DNA from: Viola odorata
Taxonomy: Eukaryota > Streptophyta > Magnoliopsida > Malpighiales > Violaceae
Assembly (NCBI GenBank): GCA_963691705.1
Contig: OY829542.1
Location: forward strand, 41,599,105-41,663,104
DNA length: 64,000 nucleotides
Direction: 5' to 3'
In this document: positions 31,757 through 44,484 of the stretch, in pieces
Numbering within the stretch: the first letter of the stretch is position 1
How the letters are laid out: every line of letters begins with the position of its first letter
The notes under the pieces: generated by a model
Seen by the model: the letters and a program-made list of their open reading frames with translations, nothing else
What the model was told of the DNA's origin: nothing
Database searches by the model: none
Position numbers and translations under genes: made by a program

Positions 31757-32189
31757 CGGTCGCACTTATCAACTGTTTACTTTTCCGCATTTTAAATTTC
31801 AGCAATTTAAATTCAATACCGCCTATATGGTCGGTCGCACTTATCAACTGTTTACTTTTCCGCACTTTATTTTTCCGCACTTTAAATTTCAGCAATTTAC
31901 TTTCAGCAATTTAAATTCAATACCGCCTACATGGTCGGTCGCATTTTAATTCTCGTAAATATTCAACTGCTTTAATTTTTTTGCAAACTGCTGGAAATTC
32001 TTCCGCAATCTATCAACTGTTTATTTTCTGCAAATATCAACTGTTTATTTTCTGCAAATATCCAACTGCTCATTCTCTACATTATCAACCTGTTTTATTT
32101 TTTTCCAATCACCAAACTTTTTATTCCTTGTATATCGCCCCTAGCATTTAATTTTTCTGCACTTATCAAGACAACATTTCATTTTTGTA

Positions 32190-32700
32190 TGAGTAAAATC
32201 GATCCTTTTTTCGCGTGCAATCAACCCAGCATTTAAATTCTCGCATGCTTAAAATCAATCATTTTTCGCATGCAATCAACCTAGCACTTAAATTCTCGTA
32301 TGCGTAAAATCCATCATTTTTCGCATGCAAATCAAAACAGCATTTCATTTTCGTATGCGTAAAATCCATCATTTTTCGCATGCAATCAACCCAGCATTTA
32401 AATTCTCGTATGCGTAAAAATCAATCATTTTTCGCATGCAATCAACCTAGCATTTAAATTCTCGTATGCGTAAAATCAATCATTTTTCGCATGCAATCAA
32501 CACAGCATTTAAATTCTCGTGTGCTTAAAATCAATCATTTTTCGCATGCAACCAACTCAGTATTTCATTTTCGTATGCTTAGAATTCATCATTTCTCGCA
32601 TGCAATCAACTGTCATCCTTTACTTTTGTGCACTCATCAAGCTCAACAATTAATTCTCGTATGCGTAGAATCCATCATTTTACGTGTGCAATCAACTGTC
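32190..32700 (+). repeat. 55-60-bp repeats in U5 (5' LTR)
   Basis: About nine imperfect copies of a unit containing TTTAAATTCTCGTATGCGTA and CATTTTTCGCATGCAATCAA. A matching block lies at 51540-52060 in the 3' LTR. Confidence 0.85.
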
Positions 32701-33507
32701 ATTTAAAATTTTCATTGCTTAGTTATTTCTCAAGCTATCACTAACACTCTCGTTTTGTAGGTTAATTTCAAGCTTCGCTCGAAAGTACGCCTCACAAGTC
32801 CTTTTTATTTATTCGATGCTTTTCGCAAATATCAACTGCATGCATGATATATAGAACTACTAGAATTAAAATCAACCCACATGAACAACGTGTTTAAAGA
32901 GTTGCTTAAAATGCCATGTTCATATGATCTTAAATTCTCGCTTGTATTGACTGCATGTACATGGGGACTTTCGATCCCACTTCAGTTTTTCACTTTAAAA
33001 TCAATCATTTAAATTGGTACTCTGTTAGCAATCCATGTTAGGATCACGTAGTAATTAAGTTAATCATGCATGGCCCGATGATGAAAAAAGAGGGCGCTCA
33101 TTCAGTCTTACGGAAAATTCAGTCCCATCACGATCATAAAAAAGACTAAAGTGACGATTCCTCTGAGGGCCCCCTTTTTCAAAACGCATTTCTCAAACAC
33201 CTTTTTAAACACCTCTCTCATCAACCGGTAACCGTTTTCGGATGTGTCTCGGGTGCCTAACACCTTCCCGAGACCATAGTACGACCCCGAACCTTTGTCT
33301 GGGGTCCAGACCCTTTTTTTTTGTGCCTTTAGTTTTTTACTTATTATATTTCCTATGCCATGACGATTAGGGTTCCCTAAGCCTAGCAACCAAATTAGGG
33401 TGGCGACTTCATTGCATGCTGCGAGGCGTCCTTTTACGCCGAGCATCTGAAGGTCTCAAATTTCGTTGCACACTCGCGAATTTTTAAATTTCCGAGGCGC
33501 GACAGTT

Positions 33508-33526
33508 TGGCGACTTCACTGGGGAT
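33508..33526 (+). promoter_or_regulatory. Ogre primer-binding site (tRNA-Arg type)
   Basis: TGGCGACTTCACTGGGGAT starts three bases after the LTR end. It resembles the TGGCGACTCCACTGGGGA site complementary to tRNA-Arg used by Ogre elements, with one difference. Confidence 0.8.
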
Positions 33527-34043
33527 CTTTTTAGGGTCGGAGCCGGTTTTATCTTTTTAGAGAGGTGTTTTATTTGTTTATTTAGTTGCTTTGATCAATT
33601 GCTGATCTGTTTATTTATTTGCTTTATCAATTGTCATATGCATTTCATAGCGCCCTACACCCAGGGGACAATTACCAAAATAGGAGGGTAGTAGTGACGC
33701 CCTAGGACACATGTCCTGGGTAGTGTTCACCAATCCCAACTCGGATGAACCCCTAAAGCCAGTCGAAAGGTTATACGATTTCGCAAGAAATCGGGCGACT
33801 GGACGACACTTTAGGGACCTTTTCATGGTATCATCCGGGAACCATTCAAGCCAGTTAGACATGTCAGAATCAGAGCCCCAGCACTTGCATCATGATTATA
33901 CCTGTTTGTCGTGGCTCTATTTGTCTTGTTGACATATTGACATGATTTTTCTGTTATACGAACTGTAAATTTCTTACACGTACCAGTTACTTTGCATTTA
34001 AAATTTTATTTTTGTCCCATAGGACCCATTTTGCTCATTCAAC
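33527..34043 (+). other. 5' leader of the Ogre element
   Basis: No coding sequence seen between PBS and ORF1. A possible packaging region; no strong stem stands out by eye. Confidence 0.5.
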
Positions 34044-35765
34044 ATGACGACACCTACATTACTTTCATTTGATATTTTTGGGGGACGAAGTTTCGACGAT
34101 CAGGCCGCACAAGGAGATCTGTTGGAACTTGGGTTCGCCCCTGACATCACCACCAAGATCAAAGTAGAAGTTGTGGACTTTGACTTAACCAGGATTCGGA
34201 TGTTGAGAAATGAGCTGACTGAAGACGAAGAGACACAGTTTGAGGGTATCTATGGAAAGCTACTGACCCTAGTTGACGTAAAGACTGATAGGGGTTGCAT
34301 TCGGGCAGCCCTAAAATTCTGGGATCCCTATTATCGGTGCTTCTCTTTCGACAAAGAGGTAGACTTGACCCCTACGCTAGAGGAGTACTCAGCTCTGATG
34401 TGCTTCACCTCTCCTATATCGGCCATATACCAGAATGTTCGACTCGACTCCTCAAGTGTCAAAATAAGGCTCGATAAGTTGATAGGAATCACTACTCGTA
34501 TCAGAGAGGGGGACTACTTCTGGTGCTGGTCAGATATTGAGGCACGCTTTCGATTGTCCAACGGAAAGAAACGCTTAAGGATTCTGGCTTTCGCCATTGT
34601 AGGATTTGTCCTCTTTCCGAAAATAAGGAATGCCATCGACTTTGCAGCAGCCAATATCTTTTACGAGATGGAAACAAATGCCATCAATCCTACAACAGCC
34701 ATTCTGGCCGAGACCTTTCGTTCCTTGGACTCTTGTCGAAGAAAAGGGAAAGGGAGACTTACATGTTGCACCTAGTTGTTGACAGTATGGTTGGTCAGCC
34801 ACTTCAAACAGATTCCTGATCAGACCCTTTTCTTCGCAAGCTACATAAGGTCATGTCCTCTACTCAGGGTTATCAATGCAATAACCACGGATAGATGGGA
34901 GATGGAAAATAAGGATGTCTGGATCAACCGATTCATAAATCTCTTAGAAGAAGACTTCAGTTGGCACGCCAAGTGGCTGCAGACTTCCAATCCCATCGTC
35001 TGCTGCGGACACTTACCTTGGGTTCCTTTGATCGGAGCATGGGGATGCGTTCACTATTGTCCGGCCCTCGTCCTCAGACAGTTTCGCATCACCCAAATCA
35101 TTCCAGTAACTTTTGGCATGACGAAATCGGACCTGCCACACGCTGGAGAAGATCAGAACATTCAGCTGTACGCCCATGACTGGGCCCACCCTTTTTGCCT
35201 CAAAGGGCACGGCATCTCTGCAACCACAATACCAGAATATCCACAGTGGAGGTCGAGACGAGTTAATGGTAATGTCTTACCTCGCCCAGAAAATCAAAAA
35301 CCGATGGAAGAAGAAGGGGAATCGCAAGTGAGCGAAGGAATGGATGTCATGGCTTACGCTCAAGTGGTAGAACAGATGCTAGCAGCACAAGAAGAACGAG
35401 ATCTGATGGTAGAGGAAAGGGATATGGCCCAAGCTCGTCAATGTGGCTTAGAGGTCCAGATGAATGAATTGGACAGGCAGCACAAGGATTTCGTCCGCGT
35501 ACAAACAGTACAAAAGAATGTGGCCCTCAGGGCCTTTAAGGAACGCTTGAGCAGTGAAACCCGCAAAAGAGAAGCATCAAGTGCCATAATTGAAGACAGG
35601 GATTCAACGATAAGGGTTTTGACTACTCGCGCAGACTTGGGAGAAAGGAACAACCAAGTACTGCAAAGCCGAATTACCACCTTAGAGGCTGAGTTAGAGA
35701 TGAAGAAAGGGGAGTTGGCTTCGATGGAGTACCTTTGGCAGCAGGACTCAGACGCCCAGGAATGA
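34044..35765 (+). pseudogene. Ogre ORF1, DUF7745-like protein with coiled-coil tail (one TAG)
   Basis: About 573 codons in one frame. The N-terminal two thirds resemble the plant DUF7745 family: LRNELTEDEETQFEGIYGKLL, AALKFWDPYYRCFSF, DLTPTLEEYSALM, LTVWLVSHFKQ, and PLIGAWGCVHYCP. After residue 420 comes a long helical segment rich in Glu/Arg/Gln (AQEERDLMVEERDMAQ and onward), likely a coiled coil. An extra ORF before gag is a hallmark of Ogre; its function is not established. A TAG at 34773-34775 stands where the family has a Gln before LLxVW, so a CAG-to-TAG change is likely. Without read-through only 243 residues would be made. Confidence 0.75.
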
Positions 35766-36530
35766 CACCTTCAGGGAAAGGCTCGGAGATCGGCCCATCT
35801 GTTCTTTTTAGCTAGGACCCCTAATTTCATCTATCCTAGCCATTTTGGATGAATTTAGGAAGTTGGCAAGTTTACCATATTTTGTAAACGCTTTTTAATA
35901 AAGTCGTACTCTTTCGGATATTTATTAAATCGCCTCATCTTTTCCATATCAACTATCCCTCCAATACAAACTCAAAAAAAAAAAAAAGAATTTTTTTTTG
36001 CCTCCGGGATAAAACACAATCATCTCACCGAAATTCCGAAAAATCAGAACAAGTATTCAAAACATCCGAGTATCACTCACTCATGCCCATGTCTTCCTAG
36101 TTTATCACAAAAACTCCAAAGATTGTCGTCTCTCCCCTCGGTTGAGTTTACCAGGCATCAGACATTACATCGTCAAGAGTATAGCGTAAAAGAGACCTTC
36201 CTAGCATGGCGGCATTGGTTACCCTTGCTGATTTGGGCTTCGCCGTTAGCATCTCAGATTTGCTTCATATCGGGGGAATGTATAGAGGCTTCCTTCGTAT
36301 CTTGTCAACCACTGGGATTCCTCGCCTCACCGACCTCCTTGAAAATATCAAATGAAAGTGTGGCCGGAAAACGAACGAGCAAATGTGGAGGCCTCGGGAT
36401 TGCATATCACCTGTATATCCTCACTTGTATTTACTTTTTCTGTGTTTTTCCCTTTTTCAGGTTCACAATAGCTCCTCAAAAGCAAGCTACTCCGCACAGG
36501 CTCCCCCTAACTAGACTTCAAAAACGAAAA
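35766..36530 (+). other. Spacer between ORF1 and gag with a possible splice acceptor
   Basis: A-run/T-run at 35971-35999. A pyrimidine-rich tract ending TTTTTCAG at about 36461 looks like an acceptor just before gag. The open frame from 36123 upstream of the gag start is not family-like. Confidence 0.4.
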
Positions 36531-39500
36531 ATGACTGAACCGGCCAAGACCGATGAAGCACTAATGGCTAGAATCACGGAGTTAGAGGAGCAAGTTAGGA
36601 TCACTACAGAAAGAGCCACCAGGGCCGAAAAGGAAAGAGATGAAGCTGTCGCCGAAGTACCACCGGGTTTTGATCTCCCTCAAACAAAAGGACCTCACTC
36701 TTCGCTCACCGTCGCAGGACCTTCCGTACTCCCGCCACTTTCTGGTCCCCCGGGCCATTGGAGATGGGATAATCCCTTCACAGTACCCATCACTGCAAAT
36801 CCTACAGCTAAGGCAGGTGAAGAGATCTCCCCGTCGCTTCAGCACCTTTCAATCAACCCTGCCGTGGACCCCAGCAAGAGCCAGGCCCACCTGGAGGCTT
36901 TGTATCTCCCTCCTATTCCTCCGAGCACAGCTCCCGGACCTGTGGGAACTCAGCTCCTCACTTTCAACCCAGCACAACCTCAGTTCTCATCAGAACCTAT
37001 GCTGCCCTTCGGTTCTAACCCCATCGGGGCCGAGAAACCGAAAAGTGACAGACTGAATCTTCTCGAGGAGAGACTCAGAGCAATCGAAGGGCCGATCCAT
37101 TCGATCCCACAGGTCCCGCCGACATGTGCATGGTCCCCGGGATCGTCATACCTCCGAAGTACAAGATCCCGGACTTCGAAAAATATACTGGGGTAGAATG
37201 CCCGAAGACCCACCTCAGAGCATACTGCAACAAGATGGCAGAGATGATCCACAATGAACCGTTGTTGATCCATTTATTCCGAGAAAGCTTGACCAAGCAC
37301 GCCCTAACTTGGTATATCGGGCTGGACAGAGCCAGGATCAGGACGTGGAGAGACCTGTCCGATGCCTTCTACCGACAATACAAATTCAACATGGAGGTGG
37401 CTCCTGACCGCGCCGACCTGCAAAATCTGGAAAAGAAAATCGGCGAGTCCGTGAAGACCTATGCACAAAGATGGAGAGAGTTGGCTTCGAGAATCTCTCC
37501 ACCCTTAAGTGACAAGGAACTCTTGTCGATTTTCTTGCACACCTTCAAAGCTCCCTACTACACCTACCTGATCTCGAACCCCTCAAACAGCTTCTCCGAC
37601 ATGGTCCTAATTGCCGAAAGAGTCGAGCAAGGGATTAAGTCTGGGCGAATCACGCATCCAACACCAGAGTCTGTACCAAAGAAAGCATCAGTCGTGAAAA
37701 GGGACGTCGGATTTGTCGCTCCCCAAGTTAATCAGGGGCAGCCGTTTCCGCCACCACCGCCTTATTTGGTACCACCGTCGTATCAGCCGGCGTCACTATA
37801 TCAACCCACCTCCTTTCCTTTTAATTCACCACCAATCGCTAATATCCTACCTCAAAATCCTACTCATTTCCCACCACCTCCAGTGCAAACATCACAACCT
37901 ATGCAACCCAAACCATATAACCCACCAAAAGACCCAAATAACCAAAACACGACCAACAATCGGTGGAACCGAGAGCCTCCACCTCCTCTCGCTCTCCCTG
38001 CAGGAGAAATCTACAAACATCTCCTGGCGGGCGGACAGATCGTACCGGTTCCTGCTCAGCCTCAATTGCCTCCTTACCCAAAGTGGTATGATCACAACGC
38101 AAGATGCGAATATCACGCTGGAGCCCCAGGTCACACTCTGGAAAATTGCTTCGCATTCAAGGCAAAGGTCCATCACTTGATCAAAAGTGGATGGGTATCT
38201 TTCGAAGGATTAACAAAAGGACCCAACACATCCACCAACCCTCTCCCCAATCATTCCCAAGGAAAGGGAGGGGTGAATGTCATCTCGGCAGGAGAAAGCA
38301 ACGACCATTTATCTTCAGCATCGAGTTGCCCACAAGAACAACTTTTCCAGGCCTTAGCTCGAGAGGGATATGTGCTATACTCAGGGGACAATCCGAGTCA
38401 CTGCATGTACTGCAAAGGAAGCGACGGTCACAAGATCCGAAGCTGCAAGTCGTTCGCAGAAAAGGTGAGACAACTCTCGAGTCTCGGGGTAATACAAACC
38501 CAGAAAGTGACCCCTGGGGAAGGATCCATCAACACGATCGGAGATGGATTTCCTATCCCGCATAACGCCAATGGAACCCCACTCCAAATGGTCCAGAAGA
38601 AAAGATCGACTTCATCGTGCAAGCGGTTCTCCGCGCGCCTCGACGAAGGCGACCGCGAGATTGACACCTTGGGCCAACCTTCCGGGAAATTCGATTACCT
38701 CATCAGGTATTCGGCACCACCTTCCTATTCTAGCACAGTGCCCTTACTACCTTCTTGGGAATCCTCAGACTCCGAGTCATACCCTTCACCGACATGGTCA
38801 CTTCCTCCGTTTCCTTTGAAAGAGATCTACGCAAGCCTCTTGGCAGACGGGCAGATTACACCATCCCCACTCTCGCCTCAATCCCTTCCTTACCCTAGCT
38901 GGTATGATCCAAAGGATAGCTGCGAATATCACGCCGGAACCCGAGGACACTCCTTGGAAAACTGTTACGACTTTAGAGAGAAGGTCGAGCACCTAACCAA
39001 AGAAGGACGAATCTCGTCCAAAGGTTTGACAAGGGGTCCTGATATGACAACCAGTCCTCTACCGCACCATAATCCTAGGATGAGTGACATTTCTTCCATT
39101 GGAATTGACCTTTCTCACCTGTCGATGGGGGAAGTACCCAATAAAGAATTGTTCTTCGCATTAGCCAACAACGCTTATTTGCCATTCCCAGGGAATAGTC
39201 AGGCCCAATGCCTATTCTGCCAAGGGGAAAGCAAGCATGACATCCAGGATTGCAGACTTTTTCGGCAAAAAGTCAAGCAACTCGCAACATTCGGGATCAT
39301 TCAAACCAAAGGGGAAACCCAAGAAGCCATCAACGCCATCGAGGACAATCCACCAGCACCTTACTCCTTCGAATATGTGGCCCAGGCAGGGGAGGCAGCC
39401 ACGATCCCACGCAAAGTAGTATTCATATTAGCTGTGAATACTCCCAGCCGGGACTTACACGCGGTCCCATTCAACTACGAATACACGGTGGTCGCCACCC

Positions 39501-40893
39501 CTCCTGCAGTCGCACCAACAACACTCGCTATCGGCGAAGCCTCTCATATCGGGGGCATGACCCGCACTGGAAGATGTTACATTTCGGAGGAAGTAGAAAA
39601 GCAACGACAAGCCAAAGGGAAAGACCCTGTGATCCGTGAAGAGACGATAGAGGAGGCGCAAGGTTTGAGCAAACCTGTAACCGAGGACGAGACAGCTGAG
39701 TTCCTCAAGATCAATAAACAGAGCGAGTTCAGCATCATCGAACAGCTAAAGAAAACCCCAGCTCGTATCTCCATCATGGAGCTGATCCTCACTTCAGAGC
39801 CGCATCGCCAAGCTCTCTTAAAAGTCTTGAAACAAGCTTTCGTGACTAAGGATATCACCACAGAAGGGGTGGAAAACCTTGTCGGAAGGATCCAAGCTTT
39901 AAGCAGCATTTCCTTCTCGGAAGAAGAGATCGACCCCTCGGGAAGAGATCACAACAAGGCCTTATACATCACGGTGGAATGTAAGGGACACGTCATAGCA
40001 AAGGCCCTAATCGACAATGGGTCCGCACTTAATGTCATGCCCAGGCATGTCCTTGAACAGCTGCCGGTCGATTCCTCCCTCATAAAACCTAGCGGAATGA
40101 TGCCTAGGGCTTTCGATGGCACCACTCGAGAGATCATCGGGAACATTGAGTTGGATATGGTCATCGGGCCCCACCCTTTCATCTTGACATTCTAGATCAT
40201 GGAAATCCAACCCGCTTATAGCATGCTTCTAGGACGGCCTTGGATCCATTCAGCGGGAGCCGTCCCCTCTTCCCTGCATCAGTGCCTCAAATACGTCAAA
40301 GACAATGCCCTCGTCACAATAAAGGCAGAAGAAGCCTTGATTTTGGCCAAGCATGCATCCGTGCCTTACATCGAAACTGCCGAAACCTTGGAGAGTTCCT
40401 TCCAAGCCTTTGAAATCGTCAACGCGGGTTGGATTGAGGAGGGATCCCCCGTTTGCGAAGCCTCAAAATCTGGGGTAGCCGAAACAACCACTAAGTCAAC
40501 ACTAGAGGGAAGCTTCCAATTAGGAAAACGGCTCGGGGCCGAGTTACAAGGATCGAAAGGCTGGGCGCCTCCGAAGAGCTTCGGAGATCGATTTGGGTTA
40601 GGGTACCAACCCAGCAAGGCCGATTTCACCAGGATCGCCCAAGAAAAGAAAGAAAAGCAGCTGGCTAAGCTATTTGGACGTTCTACGCCAGAGGGTAAAA
40701 TGCCGATTCCCCATATCAGAACCACGTTCCCCTTCGCCGCTGAAACCATCAATAAAAATCCAATCAGGGTATCAGACCTCCGTATCTGCACTCTAGGAGA
40801 AGAAGGATCGTCGCCTGGTTCAGTCATTTTCGTTAAGAAGTCAGGGGAGTCTGTGGGCAACTGGACCATCACCATGCTTCCGGATGTCTCTCC
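36531..40893 (+). pseudogene. Ogre gag-protease (one frameshift, one TAG)
   Basis: Starts MTEPAKTDEALMARITELEEQ (ATG 36531). A one-base loss near 37091 shifts the frame just before the MCMVPGIVIPPK capsid motif (37124). Capsid follows (PDFEKYTGVECPKTHLRAYC, TWYIGLDRARIRTW, FLHTFKAPYYTYL), then a Pro-rich linker, then four zinc-knuckle-like Cys/His modules arranged as a duplicated pair. The aspartic protease has ALIDNGSALNVMP as active site (the DNGS form usual in this lineage). After a TAG at 40193-40195, where relatives have a Gln, it continues with LLGRPWIHSAGAV and a G-patch-like segment (LGKRLGAELQGSKGW, FGLGYQPSK). Gag packages RNA; the protease matures the polyprotein. Confidence 0.85.
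37978..39345 (+). repeat. Internal duplication of the gag zinc-knuckle module
   Basis: Module 1 (about 37978-38545): PxxEIYKHLLAGGQI, CEYHAGAPGHTLENC, then CMYCKGSDGHKIRSC. Module 2 (about 38795-39345): KEIYASLLADGQI, CEYHAGTRGHSLENC, then CLFCQGESKHDIQDC. Same order and spacing, so the pair arose by duplication. Confidence 0.85.
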
Positions 40894-41045
40894 GTAATTT
40901 CTCATTTTGAAAAATATATATATGTTTTTGGCACGTCTTCTTATGAAAACATTTTTGTAGGGACTCCTGTTCCCTTTTGTTAAAAATCAATATATATGCA
41001 AATTTTCATTTTACGCATCTCTTTTTTTCGCGCTTTTAATTTCAG
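40894..41045 (+). other. Ogre intron between protease and RT
   Basis: Donor TCC|GTAATT at 40894, acceptor in a T-rich tract TTTAATTTCAG ending at 41045. Removing these 152 bases joins CC to G, giving CCG ATG AGT in frame with the RT polyprotein. Ogre elements are known to splice at this place to make the full polyprotein; the exact sites here are my reading. Confidence 0.8.
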
Positions 41046-44000
41046 GATGAGTGTTAGTTCGGATTGTCTTGATAAAACCTATGTCTTTACTGGCGAAGAA
41101 ATCATCGCTACGACCAAAGACAAGGCCGAAGTCTCCGACGAACTGACCCGTTTACTAGAAAGTTCAGAAAAGGAAATAACCCCTCATCGGGAGGAATTGG
41201 ACGAAGTAAACTTGGGCGCAAGCAATGAGAGTCAAAAACTGGTCAAGATCGGAACTACCCTGGGTACGACTCAGAGAGAAAGGTTGATTTCTCTCCTCAA
41301 GGACTACTCCGATGTATTCGCATGGTCATACGCTGACATGCCAGGTCTTGATCCCGGGATAGTTGAGCATCGTATTCCGTTAAAACCTGAGTTTAAGCCT
41401 GTCAAGCAAAAACTTCGGAGGATGCATCCAGACATCCTTCTGAAAATCAAAGAAGAAGTTACCAAGCAACTAGACGCGGGTTTTTTGAGAGTTGCGGAGT
41501 ACCCAGAATGGATCGCCAACATAGTGCCAGTGCCTAAGAAAGATGGGAAGGTTCGCATGTGCGTGGACTTTCGGGATCTCAATCGAGCTAGCCCTAAAGA
41601 CGACTTCCCTCTTCCCCATATCGACATCTTGGTAGATAGTGCCGCCAGAAATGACATGTTCTCTTTCATGGACAGATTCTCGGGGTACAATCAGATCAAA
41701 ATGGCACCCGAGGACAGTGAAAAGACGACCTTCATCATGGCCTGGGGAACCTTCTACTACAAGGTGATGCCCTTCGGATTAAAAAATGCAGGAGCCACGT
41801 ACCAACGTGCTGCCGTCACCCTTTTCCACGACATGATGCATAAAGAATTGGAAATATATGTCGACGACATGATAGCCAAGTCTCGCGGCACGCAAGATCA
41901 TGCAGACATCCTGAGAAAGGTGTTCGAAAGGTTGAGGCAATTTCGGCTACGGCTAAACCCAGCTAAGTGTACCTTCGGAGTGACTTCCGGGAAGTTATTG
42001 GGATTCATCGTCAGCAACAAAGGCATAGAAGTGGATCCTGATAAGATAAAAGCCATTCAGGAGCTACCCACTCCCAGCACCGAAACAGAAGTACGAAGCT
42101 TTTTAGGGCGCATCAACTACATCGCTCGCTTTATCAGCCAGCTAACACTTACCTGCGAGCCGATGTTCAAAATGTTAAGGAAACACGGAGATGCAGAATG
42201 GGACGAAGACTGCCAGAAAGCCTTTGAGAAAATCAAGACATATCTGCAAAGCCCACCGGTACTAGTTCCCCCGACGCCAGGACGACCCTTGCTCATGTAC
42301 ATGACAGTCACCGCTAGCGCCATGGGTTGCATTTTGGGACAGCACGACGAGTCCGGAAGGCGTGAACAAGCCATCTACTACCTCAGCAAAAAATTCAACG
42401 AGTGCGAAATGCGCTACTCTATATTGGAACGAACTTGTTGCGCCCTAGCATGGTGCGCCCGAAGGCTCCGGCAGTACATGTTGTATTACACGACTTGGCT
42501 AATCTCTCGCCTGGACCCCTTGAAATACATTTTCGAAAAGCCATACCTGTCAAGTCGCATTTGTAGATGGCAAGTCTTATTAGCTGAGCACGAGATCATC
42601 TATGTGACTCGAAAAGCGGTTAAAGCAAGCGCCCTCGCCGATCACTTGGCTGATCATGCCTCAGACGAGTACGAGTCGTTGAGCTTCGACTTCCCCGATG
42701 AGGACATCATAATGATTGAAGATGAGATCACAGAAAATCTCCGAGAAGACGATTGGTGGACCATGTTCTTCGACGGTGCGGTGAACCTCTCGGGCAAGGG
42801 AGTGGGAGCCGTGGTCATAGCCCCAGATGGCCGCCAATTCCCCATAGCATGCAAATTGAACTTCCCATGCACCAATAACGTCGCCGAGTATGAGGCATGC
42901 ATCAGTGGTCTTACAGCAGCCATCGACTTAAAAGTAAAGAAGCTCCGAATCTTCGGCGATTCAGCACTCGTCATCTATCAAGCCCAGGATCTATGGCAGA
43001 CACGGGATTCCAAGCTCATCCCTTATCAAAGGCTACTCACCCAACTCACACGGGAATTCGAGGAAACCGAATTCGACCGAGTCGACAGAGAAAAGAACCG
43101 CTTCGCAGATGCATTAGCCACGTTGGCCTCAATGTTTAAGTTAGAATGCGGAGTAATGCTCCAACCATTGAGAGTGGAAGTAAAGGAAACTCCGACATGT
43201 TGTGTCGCCTTGGAAGAGGAACCTGACGGCAAGCCGTGGTTCTACGACCTAGTACAGTTCATCAGAAACCGGGAGTACCCACCGGGGGCAAGCCGGGTTA
43301 GCAAAAAGACCCTCCAGCGCTTAGCACTAGACTTCTACCTCGACGACGAGGTTCTATATAAAAGAAGGGCGGTTGGAGCTTTGCTGCGCTGCGTCACCAT
43401 GGCCGAGGCAAAGAGAATCATAGCAGAGATCCACGAAGGGGTCTGTTCCACACACGCAAGTGGGCATATGATGGCCAGACAAATAATGAGGCAAGGGTAT
43501 TTTTGGCTCACCATCGAACGAGATTGCATCAGCTACTTCCGGAAGTGCCACAAATGTCAAATCTACGCGGACCATCTCCATGTCCCTCTAGCCCCTCTCT
43601 TCAGCATGGCATCACCTTGGCCTTTTGCGATGTGGGGAATCGACATCATCGGCCAAATTCATCCAACAGCCTCTAATGGCCATCGCTTCATCCTCGTAGC
43701 AATCGACTACTTCACCAAATGGGTAGAGGCCGCCTCTTACGCCAGTATCACTCAGAAAACGACCATGCGATTCATTGAGAGAAATATCATTTGCCGTCAC
43801 GGAGTCCCAGAGACCATCATCACGGACAACGGCACCAATCTCAACGGAAGAATGATCGACGATCTTTACCAACGTTGGAAGGTGAAGCACCGGAACTCGT
43901 CACCATATCGACCAAAGATGAATGGCGCAGTCGAAGCAGCAAACAAGAACCTGAAGAGGATCATCCAAAAGATGGTGATCACGCACAAAGATTGGCATGA

Positions 44001-44484
44001 CATGCTTCCCTTCGCACTACATGCTTACCGGATAGCAACCCGTACATCCACAGGGGCAACTCCCTACTCATTAGTTTACGGCATGGAAGCCGTAATTCCC
44101 CTTGAGGTAGAAATCCCTTCTCTCAGAATCCTGGCAGAATCTGAAGTAGAAGAATCAGATTGGGCAAGAGTAAGGTATGAGCAGCTGAACCTCCTTCCCG
44201 AAAAGCACTTGGCCGCTATCTGCCATGCGCAATTATATCAGCAAAGAATGGTCAACGCTTATAACAAGAAAGTGCGACCTCGCAAGTTCGAGGCTGGAGA
44301 TTTAGTGCTGAAGAAAATTCTCCCTCATCAGGAGGCCAGTCAAGGAAAGTGGGCCCCAAGGTACGAGGGCCCATATCTGGTCAAAAGTGCATTCTCAGGG
44401 GGTGCCCTAATGCTAACCAACATGGATGGAGACGATCTCCCGAGACCGGTAAATGCCGATGCAGTCAAGAGATACTTCGCCTAA
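41046..44484 (+). CDS. Ogre reverse transcriptase, two RNase H domains and integrase (open exon)
   Basis: Uninterrupted frame of about 1145 codons after the splice acceptor. RT: VKQKLRRMHPDI, VPVPKKDGKVRMCVDFRDLN, FSFMDRFSGYNQIKM, MPFGLKNAGATYQR and the catalytic YVDD (about 41857). The RT-linked RNase H (42290-42650) has lost its first catalytic Asp (LMYMTVTASAMGCIL). A second, archaeal/plant-type RNase H (42756-43140) has FDGA, AEYEA, GDSALV and ADALA, the full acidic set. Integrase: H/C zinc region, catalytic Asp in WGIDIIG, Asp in ITDNGTN, Glu in GAVEAANKN, and the C-terminal KWAPRYEGPYLVK. Dual RNase H is established for the Tat lineage. All catalytic residues I can place are intact. Confidence 0.95.

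Larger units (their letters stand above)
27077..33504 (+). mobile_element. Ogre 5' LTR (6.43 kb, internally amplified)
   Basis: TGTTGATACCCG to GCGCGACA. Contains a U3 hairpin (27762-27809), a TATA-like box CTATAATAG (27996-28004), four hairpins (28391-28573), five tandem 654-bp units (28487-31756), short repeats built on CCGCCTACATGGTCGGTCGC (31620-31945), and a 55-60-bp repeat family with CATTTTTCGCATGCAATCAA (32190-32700). It is 2.6 kb longer than the 3' LTR because of the amplification. Confidence 0.95.

Noticed and set aside
28932..31895. Repeated 60-115-codon minus-strand frames (FKVRKSKQLI)
   Set aside because: Created by the 654-bp LTR units and TTTTCCGCAC repeats; not genes.
33108..33446. 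112-codon minus-strand frame, repeated at 52450-52797
   Set aside because: Lies at the conserved end of Ogre LTRs in antisense; no family resemblance and explained by LTR conservation.
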